In this document: positions 57,692-64,000 of the stretch, piece by piece
Numbering within the stretch: the stretch's first letter is position 1
Layout of the letters: every line of letters starts with the position of its first letter
Assembly (NCBI RefSeq): GCF_002211105.1
Contig: NZ_JPUA01000003.1
Span: 202,687-266,686 of the forward strand
Source of the DNA: Halomonas campaniensis
GTDB taxonomy: Bacteria; Pseudomonadota; Gammaproteobacteria; Pseudomonadales; Halomonadaceae
Length of the DNA: 64,000 nucleotides
Direction: 5' to 3'
Position numbers and translations under genes: made by a program
Notes under the pieces: model-generated
The model's database searches: none
The model's input: only the letters and a program-made list of their open reading frames with translations
Told to the model about the DNA's origin: nothing

Positions 57692-58504
57692 ATGTTGCCG
57701 CCTGCGTTATCTGATGATCAGTCGGTGCCGTTTGATGATCGTGGGCTGGCGTATGGTGATGGCATTTTTGAGACGGTGCTATTGCGTGATGGTGCCCCCG
57801 TGCTGTGGCGCTACCATATGGCACGCCTGGCGCAGGGCTGTCAGCGGTTGGGAATACCGTTACTTAGCCAGGAGGTGCTTGACGCCACTTGGCAAGGCGA
57901 TCCCACTGCTGAGTTCGAAGTGCTTAAGCTGATACTGACCCGGGGTAGCGGTGGGCGTGGCTATGCACAGCCCGAGCAGGTAACGCCGCGGCTGCTCAGT
58001 CGTCGAACGCCGTTTCAACCGTCGGTTAAGCGCTGGCAGGAAGGGGTGACGGTTCGACTTTGTGACTTGCAGCTTGCCCGTCAGCCTCGCTTGGCAGGTA
58101 TCAAGCACTTAAATCGACTGGAGAACGTACTGGCCCGTCGGGAGTGGAACGATGCCACTATTGCTGAGGGGCTGCTCGCCGACAGTGAAGGCCTGATCGT
58201 AGAAGCTACCAGCATGAACGTTTTTTGGCAGCAGGCGGGGGAGGTGTTTACGCCTCAGCTTGACCAGTGCGGTGTGGCTGGAACGCTGCGCGCGGTGTTG
58301 CTTGAAGAGGGGGCCGTCGCTGAGGATGCATTGACGCTTGATCAACTCGCTGATGTCGAACGGCTATGGGTGGCCAACTCTGTCCAGGGGGTATGGCCAG
58401 TCACTAAACTTCTTTCAGCGAGTGGCTCGCTGCTGCAGCGCTGGTCGCTGAGTCACTCTGACCCATTCCAGCGCTTGGCGCATCAGCTATTGGGTGTTGT
58501 TTAA
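57692..58504 (+). CDS. pabC: aminodeoxychorismate lyase
   Basis: PLP enzyme of 270 residues that releases pyruvate to give p-aminobenzoate for folate. RGLAYGDGIFETVLLRDG at the N-terminus and the PLP-lysine region GIKHLNRLENVLAR are family marks; the C-terminal SVQGVWPV is conserved too. Same order (fabF-pabC-mltG-tmk-holB) as in E. coli. Confidence 0.95.
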   Translation: MLPPALSDDQSVPFDDRGLAYGDGIFETVLLRDGAPVLWRYHMARLAQGCQRLGIPLLSQEVLDATWQGDPTAEFEVLKLILTRGSGGRGYAQPEQVTPRLLSRRTPFQPSVKRWQEGVTVRLCDLQLARQPRLAGIKHLNRLENVLARREWNDATIAEGLLADSEGLIVEATSMNVFWQQAGEVFTPQLDQCGVAGTLRAVLLEEGAVAEDALTLDQLADVERLWVANSVQGVWPVTKLLSASGSLLQRWSLSHSDPFQRLAHQLLGVV

Positions 58505-58567
58505 GTGGCCCTGTTTTTTTGAGATATCGTTTGTTGAGATATCGCCCTGCAATTTTCTAGAGGTGTC

Positions 58568-59575
58568 ATGGTGAAACGGTTATTAGCCGCTTTATTGGTG
58601 TTAGTGGTGGTCGGGGCTGCAACTGCGGTAGGCGGTTATTTCTACTGGCAGAGCCGATTAGAGGCACCGCTTTCAATTGATGAGCCAATGCTTTACCAAG
58701 TGCCCTCTGGTGCAGGCTTTAATCAGGTAGTGGCGCAACTGGAAGAGCAGGGCGTGCTTGAGGATGCCTGGGCGTTTCGTTTGTTAGCGCGCGTTGAGCC
58801 GGAACGTGTGCCGCGGCTGCGTACTGGTGAGTATCAGCTGTTGCCGGATATGAGCGGACTGGAAATGATGGCGCTGCTAGGTAGCAATCAAGTGGTTACC
58901 TACTCGCTGACCATTCCTGAGGGGTGGTCTTTTCGGCAAATGCGCGAGTTACTCAATTCCGCGCCGAAACTCGAGCATCGTACCGCTGAGTTGAGCGATG
59001 CAGAGGTGATGACGCTTCTCGACCGAGAGGGCACCTTTCCCGAGGGTTGGTTCTTTCCTGATACCTACCGCTATCATCTGGGGATGAGCGATGTTGATAT
59101 CCTGCGTCAATCACTGGAGCGGATGGAGCGCATTCTGAAAGAGGTGTGGGAGGAGCGGGCGGACGACCTAACCATTGAGACTCCCTACGAGGCGCTGATC
59201 ATGGCCTCGTTAATCGAACGGGAAACCGGTGCGCCCGAGGAGCGGCGCGAAATTGCTGGAGTGTTCAAGCGCCGCATGGAGCAGGGCATGCGCCTGCAAA
59301 CCGACCCGACGATTATTTACGGTATGGGTGAGCGTTATGAAGGGCGGATTACCCGCGCCGATATCCGCGAGGCCACACCGTATAATACATATGTGATTGA
59401 CGGAATGCCGCCCACGCCGATTGCCATGCCGGGGCGCGCCTCCTTAGAGGCAGCGGTGAATCCATTGCCTGGCGAGACGCTCTATTTCGTTTCCCGTGGG
59501 GATGGTACACACCACTTCTCGCGTACGCTGCGGGAGCATAACAATGCTGTTAATCGCTATATCCGCAATCGCTAA
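58568..59575 (+). CDS. mltG: endolytic murein transglycosylase MltG
   Basis: 335-residue membrane-anchored lytic enzyme that ends growing glycan strands. One N-terminal helix (LLAALLVLVVVGAATAVGGYFYW), a LysM-like part and the YceG catalytic domain. The catalytic Glu lies in MASLIERETGAPEERREIAGVF, followed by GMRLQTDPTIIYGMG and TPYNTYVIDGMPPTPI. Confidence 0.96.
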   Translation: MVKRLLAALLVLVVVGAATAVGGYFYWQSRLEAPLSIDEPMLYQVPSGAGFNQVVAQLEEQGVLEDAWAFRLLARVEPERVPRLRTGEYQLLPDMSGLEMMALLGSNQVVTYSLTIPEGWSFRQMRELLNSAPKLEHRTAELSDAEVMTLLDREGTFPEGWFFPDTYRYHLGMSDVDILRQSLERMERILKEVWEERADDLTIETPYEALIMASLIERETGAPEERREIAGVFKRRMEQGMRLQTDPTIIYGMGERYEGRITRADIREATPYNTYVIDGMPPTPIAMPGRASLEAAVNPLPGETLYFVSRGDGTHHFSRTLREHNNAVNRYIRNR

Positions 59576-59614
59576 TCGCCACGACACATCACCAATGATT
59601 GATGACCACTGTAA

Positions 59615-61254
<1,640 letters not shown>

Positions 61255-61307
61255 CGGTATTTAACCCTGTTCCCCACGGCTGTTCAAAACAGTTCAGCGA
61301 GGTCGTC

Positions 61308-61643
61308 ATGGCAACTCAGAAAGCGCTCTCCCTTACCATTCCTGATGTGCCGACACTGCTTTCTGCCTATATGCCTTTTTTGGAGCGTGGGGGGATGTTT
61401 GTTCCCACTCAGACTCCCTATGCGCTTGGCCAGCAAGTCTTTTTACTGCTCACGCTGCCAGGTGAAAGCGAACGCCTTTCGATCAGCGGCCAGGTGGTGT
61501 GGGTGTCGCCAGAGGGAGTGAGTGGCCGCCGAATGCCAGGCATTGGTCTCCACTTCAGCCAGCAGGACTATCCGGTGCGTGACCGCATTGAGACGCTGCT
61601 TGCCGGTCAATTGGATAAAGCGGCCCCGTCCTTCACGCTCTGA
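61308..61643 (+). CDS. pilZ: PilZ-domain protein (type IV pilus PilZ family)
   Basis: 111-residue single PilZ domain. The RxxxR motif used to bind cyclic di-GMP is not seen at the N-terminus and the second motif is degenerate (GIGLHFS), as in the PilZ founding member, which works with PilF/PilB in pilus assembly without binding the nucleotide. Start 61308 gives MATQKALSLTIPD. The position between holB and tatD is the standard pilZ site. Other pilus genes are not in the window. Confidence 0.92.
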   Translation: MATQKALSLTIPDVPTLLSAYMPFLERGGMFVPTQTPYALGQQVFLLLTLPGESERLSISGQVVWVSPEGVSGRRMPGIGLHFSQQDYPVRDRIETLLAGQLDKAAPSFTL

Positions 61644-61736
61644 ACTGCCTGGTTATGATCTAGTCGTTATGGCCTATCTGTTTTGACTCCCTTGTTTTTA
61701 ACAGTCTGCTAAAACCCATTTATCGTCGAGAGCCGT

Positions 61737-62582
61737 ATGTTTGTCGATTCACACTGTCACTTAGATCGTTTATCCGACCAGACCCATGGGGGCGACATTG
61801 CGGCCACCTTGGCCGCCGCTCGTGCTGCCCACGTCAATCAGTTTCTTGCTGTGGCGGTTACGTTAGACGATATGCCCCAACTAGCGGCCATTGCCCGGGA
61901 GCATCACGATGTAGCGATTTCGGCTGGCTTGCACCCCTTGCACCAAAGTGACAGTGAGCCCAGCGTCGCGGATATAAAAGAGGCCGCTGAGCGCTATGGC
62001 GCGGTGGCGATTGGTGAGACTGGCCTGGATTACCACTACCGCGACAGTGTGCCTGTCGAGATACAGCATGAGCGTTTCAAGCGTCACTTAATCGCCGCAC
62101 GGGAGCTGGAACTGCCGGTGATTATTCATACCCGCGAAGCCAAACAGGAAACTTTGGCCTTGCTACGTGAATACAGCGACCCACAGGTGGGCGGTGTATT
62201 ACACTGTTTTACTGAAGACTTGGTGATGGCTCGTGAGGCGGTGCGGCTGGGTTTTTATATCTCACTGTCGGGCATTATTACCTTTCGCAATGCTGCATCG
62301 CTGCGTGAACTTGCCCGTCAACTGCCGCTTGATCGTCTGTTGATTGAGACCGACAGCCCTTACCTAGCGCCTGTGCCCTATCGCGGCAAGCCCAATGAGC
62401 CCGCCTGGGTGGTACAAGTGGCGGAGTGCATTGCCCAGGAACGGGGCATCAGTGTCGATGAAGTCGCCATGCAGACGACTGCCAACTTTTATCAGCTCTT
62501 CCGTGCCGCGGCGCCCGATGCTCCGGAACACGTTAGAGAGGCGCTGGCAAACGCTGGGCTTTTATCGCCCAATGCGCTTTGA
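61737..62582 (+). CDS. tatD: TatD family metal-dependent hydrolase
   Basis: TIM-barrel metal hydrolase of 281 residues, probable DNase. Metal ligands: His6 and His8 (VDSHCHLD), Glu in AIGETGLDYHY, His in VIIHTREAK and LHCFTED, Asp in LIETDSPYLAPVPYRGKPNEP. It may be the YcfH/TatD-type enzyme encoded beside holB and pilZ. Confidence 0.95.
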   Translation: MFVDSHCHLDRLSDQTHGGDIAATLAAARAAHVNQFLAVAVTLDDMPQLAAIAREHHDVAISAGLHPLHQSDSEPSVADIKEAAERYGAVAIGETGLDYHYRDSVPVEIQHERFKRHLIAARELELPVIIHTREAKQETLALLREYSDPQVGGVLHCFTEDLVMAREAVRLGFYISLSGIITFRNAASLRELARQLPLDRLLIETDSPYLAPVPYRGKPNEPAWVVQVAECIAQERGISVDEVAMQTTANFYQLFRAAAPDAPEHVREALANAGLLSPNAL

Positions 62583-62606
62583 ATACGCTCAAGCGAGGTG
62601 GGCGAG

Positions 62607-63179
62607 ATGAATATTGATCGATTGCTCCAGCAAGGTGGCGGAGAGGAAGAGTGCGCTGGGCCTATTCCTCCCCTCGATGAGTGGCGGCCTGCGCTCTCTG
62701 GCGATATGAATATCGTCATTCGCGCCGATGGTAGCTGGTGGCACGAAGGGCAGCCGTTTGCCCGACCCAAGGTGGCACGTCTATTGGCCACGCTGCTGCG
62801 CCTGGATGACGAGGGGTATTGCCTGGTCACGCCGGTGGAGCGCTGGCGGATAAAGGTCGAAGACCTGCCACTGGTGGCGGTGGAGGCCAACTTCCGTGAC
62901 CGTGACTGGTGGTTTACCACCCAATTTGACGACGTTGTGCGCTTAGATGCGGAGCACCCGCTTTCTCTCAGTTTAACCCCCCAGGGTGATGTTGTGCCGC
63001 AACTAACGGTGCGGTTTGGGCTCGCTGCGCGCCTGCACCGTAATGTCTTTTACCAACTGGTTGAGGCAGCTAAAGCCCGTGATATAGGCAATGGCCAGAG
63101 TGAACTTGGCGTAACGAGTGCCGGGCAGTGGTTTGTGCTGGGGCAGATTGATGATGAGTTGCTTGGCGAGGCGCCGTGA
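62607..63179 (+). CDS. DUF1285 domain protein
   Basis: 190-residue protein of the DUF1285 family, function unknown. Conserved-looking parts: PPLDEWRPALSGDMNIVIRADGSWWHEG and LVTPVERWRIKVEDLPLVAV. Start ATG 62607 has GAGGTGG 9 bases upstream; GTG 62598 is an alternative. No signal peptide. Its stop overlaps the following GTG. Confidence 0.88.
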   Translation: MNIDRLLQQGGGEEECAGPIPPLDEWRPALSGDMNIVIRADGSWWHEGQPFARPKVARLLATLLRLDDEGYCLVTPVERWRIKVEDLPLVAVEANFRDRDWWFTTQFDDVVRLDAEHPLSLSLTPQGDVVPQLTVRFGLAARLHRNVFYQLVEAAKARDIGNGQSELGVTSAGQWFVLGQIDDELLGEAP

Positions 63180-64000
63180 AGTTAACCGCTGAACAGCAAG
63201 CTGTGGTCAGTCACCAGGCTGGACATGCGCGGGTGGCGGCAGTGGCTGGTGCAGGCAAAACCACCACCATGGCTGCGCGGGTGCTGCATCTATTGGCTAA
63301 CGGGGTTCCGCCAAAGCGTATTCTGGTGCTGATGTTTAACCGCTCAGCAAAGGATGATTTTCAGCGCCGGTTAGCCTCCATGGCACCTGCCGGGCAGGCA
63401 CTGCCGGATGTGCGCACTTTTCACTCCCTGGGCCACCGCTTGACCATGAGCCTGTGCCGCTGGGGCGCACTTCCGCCCCGCCAGTTGCTATCTGCCGATT
63501 GGCAGTTGGAAAGGCTGCTTCGTCAAGCGAGCCTGAACGTATTGCGGGACGCTGTCGAACGCCGCGATGCTGCCCTGGAGGGGGATCGGCTGGAAACCTT
63601 GGCCCATTTCTGTGGCTTGGTGAAAGCAGAAATGATCACCCCCGAAGCACTCTATGAGCGGCTAAATTTCGACCCGGATACCGACTACTTTCCAACGGCG
63701 TTTGCCGAGGCGGAGCGGCTATTAGCAGCGGAAGGCGTTATGACCTATGCCGATCTGCTCTATCGTCCACTGCTGGTGTTAGAGGGAGATAGTGCCCTGC
63801 GAAGCCGTGTGGAAGGGTTTCTCGACCATGTGATTATTGATGAGTATCAGGATATCAACGCCGCTCAGCAGCGTCTGCTATCCGTGTTGGTAGGTAGTCA
63901 TGCCGAGGTAATGGCAGTGGGCGATGCCAACCAGTGTATTTATGAGTGGCGCGGTGCCAAACCCGACACCATGCTGGAAAATTTCACCGCGACCTTTGGC
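63176..64000 (+). CDS. UvrD/Rep-type ATP-dependent DNA helicase (5' part; cut by the window end)
   Basis: The frame runs 275 codons without a stop to the last base. The GTG start overlaps the DUF1285 stop (GTGA). Superfamily 1 motifs are clear: the Q-motif LTAEQQAVV, Walker A VAGAGKTTTMAARV, motif Ia LVLMFNRSAKDDF, TFHSLGHRL, motif II VIIDEYQDIN and motif III AVGDANQCIYEWRGA. It lacks the AddA/RecB nuclease as far as visible. Which UvrD-like subfamily it is cannot be told from this part. Confidence 0.92.
   Translation, partial: MKLTAEQQAVVSHQAGHARVAAVAGAGKTTTMAARVLHLLANGVPPKRILVLMFNRSAKDDFQRRLASMAPAGQALPDVRTFHSLGHRLTMSLCRWGALPPRQLLSADWQLERLLRQASLNVLRDAVERRDAALEGDRLETLAHFCGLVKAEMITPEALYERLNFDPDTDYFPTAFAEAERLLAAEGVMTYADLLYRPLLVLEGDSALRSRVEGFLDHVIIDEYQDINAAQQRLLSVLVGSHAEVMAVGDANQCIYEWRGAKPDTMLENFTATFG

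Overview
The window is a dense, almost gap-free stretch of conserved housekeeping genes from a gammaproteobacterium. Protein sequences and gene order best fit the Halomonadaceae (Halomonas or a close relative). The order petABC-sspAB-dolP-diaA-yraN-lpoA-rsmI-rnpB-dcw cluster-lpxC-secA-argJ-mutT, and later lolCD-DUF2062-comEC-lpxK-kdsB-murB-rne-rluC-sppA-maf-yceD-rpmF-plsX-fabDG-acpP-fabF-pabC-mltG-tmk-holB-pilZ-tatD, closely follows Pseudomonas. I saw no insertion sequence, prophage, CRISPR array, tRNA or rRNA gene. The taxonomic call is inference from recognition, not from a search.

Layout. (1) 1-3.1 kb: the 3' end of the bc1 complex genes (petB cut by the window edge, petC), then sspA-sspB. 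(2) 3.1-6.2 kb, minus strand: dolP, diaA, yraN, lpoA, an envelope and replication-initiation cluster. (3) 6.35-25.4 kb: rsmI, the RNase P RNA gene rnpB with its own promoter, and a complete division and cell-wall cluster (rsmH ftsL ftsI murE murF mraY murD ftsW murG murC ddl ftsQ ftsA ftsZ lpxC). mraZ is missing from its usual place. (4) 25.5-31.7 kb: a DciA-like DUF721 gene on the minus strand, a small exported-leader ORF just upstream of secA, secA, argJ and a MutT-ThiE fusion. (5) 31.8-33.8 kb, minus strand: aguB and aguA (agmatine to putrescine). (6) 34-44.3 kb: lipoprotein and lipid A export and synthesis (lolC-type permease, lolD, msbA, lpxK, kdsB), comEC, a low-molecular-weight tyrosine phosphatase and murB. 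(7) 44.4-48.5 kb: rne on the minus strand with a gene-free leader of about 0.7 kb. (8) 48.5-64 kb: rluC, a HAD phosphatase, sppA, maf, then yceD-rpmF-plsX-fabD-fabG-acpP-fabF-pabC-mltG-tmk-holB-pilZ-tatD, a DUF1285 gene and the start of a UvrD-type helicase cut by the window end.

The strongest candidate for something undescribed lies at 26115-26575. The 120-residue ORF before secA has a signal peptide and ends in Arg-Gly-Pro-Pro, six residues before its stop. This matches the R-A-P-P-like signature of Sec/YidC-related ribosome arrest peptides. The RNA between it and secA can form a perfect 10-bp hairpin, and a longer-range helix can pair the ORF's stop region with the secA start codon. This is the layout expected of a secM-like secretion monitor with an unrelated sequence.

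Other points worth checking: a 15-codon ORF joined by ATGA overlaps to both ddl and ftsQ; a near-consensus promoter that would make the yceD mRNA leaderless or nearly so; a 26-bp tandem repeat that creates the kdsB stop codon; a ThiE domain that has lost both metal-binding Asp residues; and the long rne leader.
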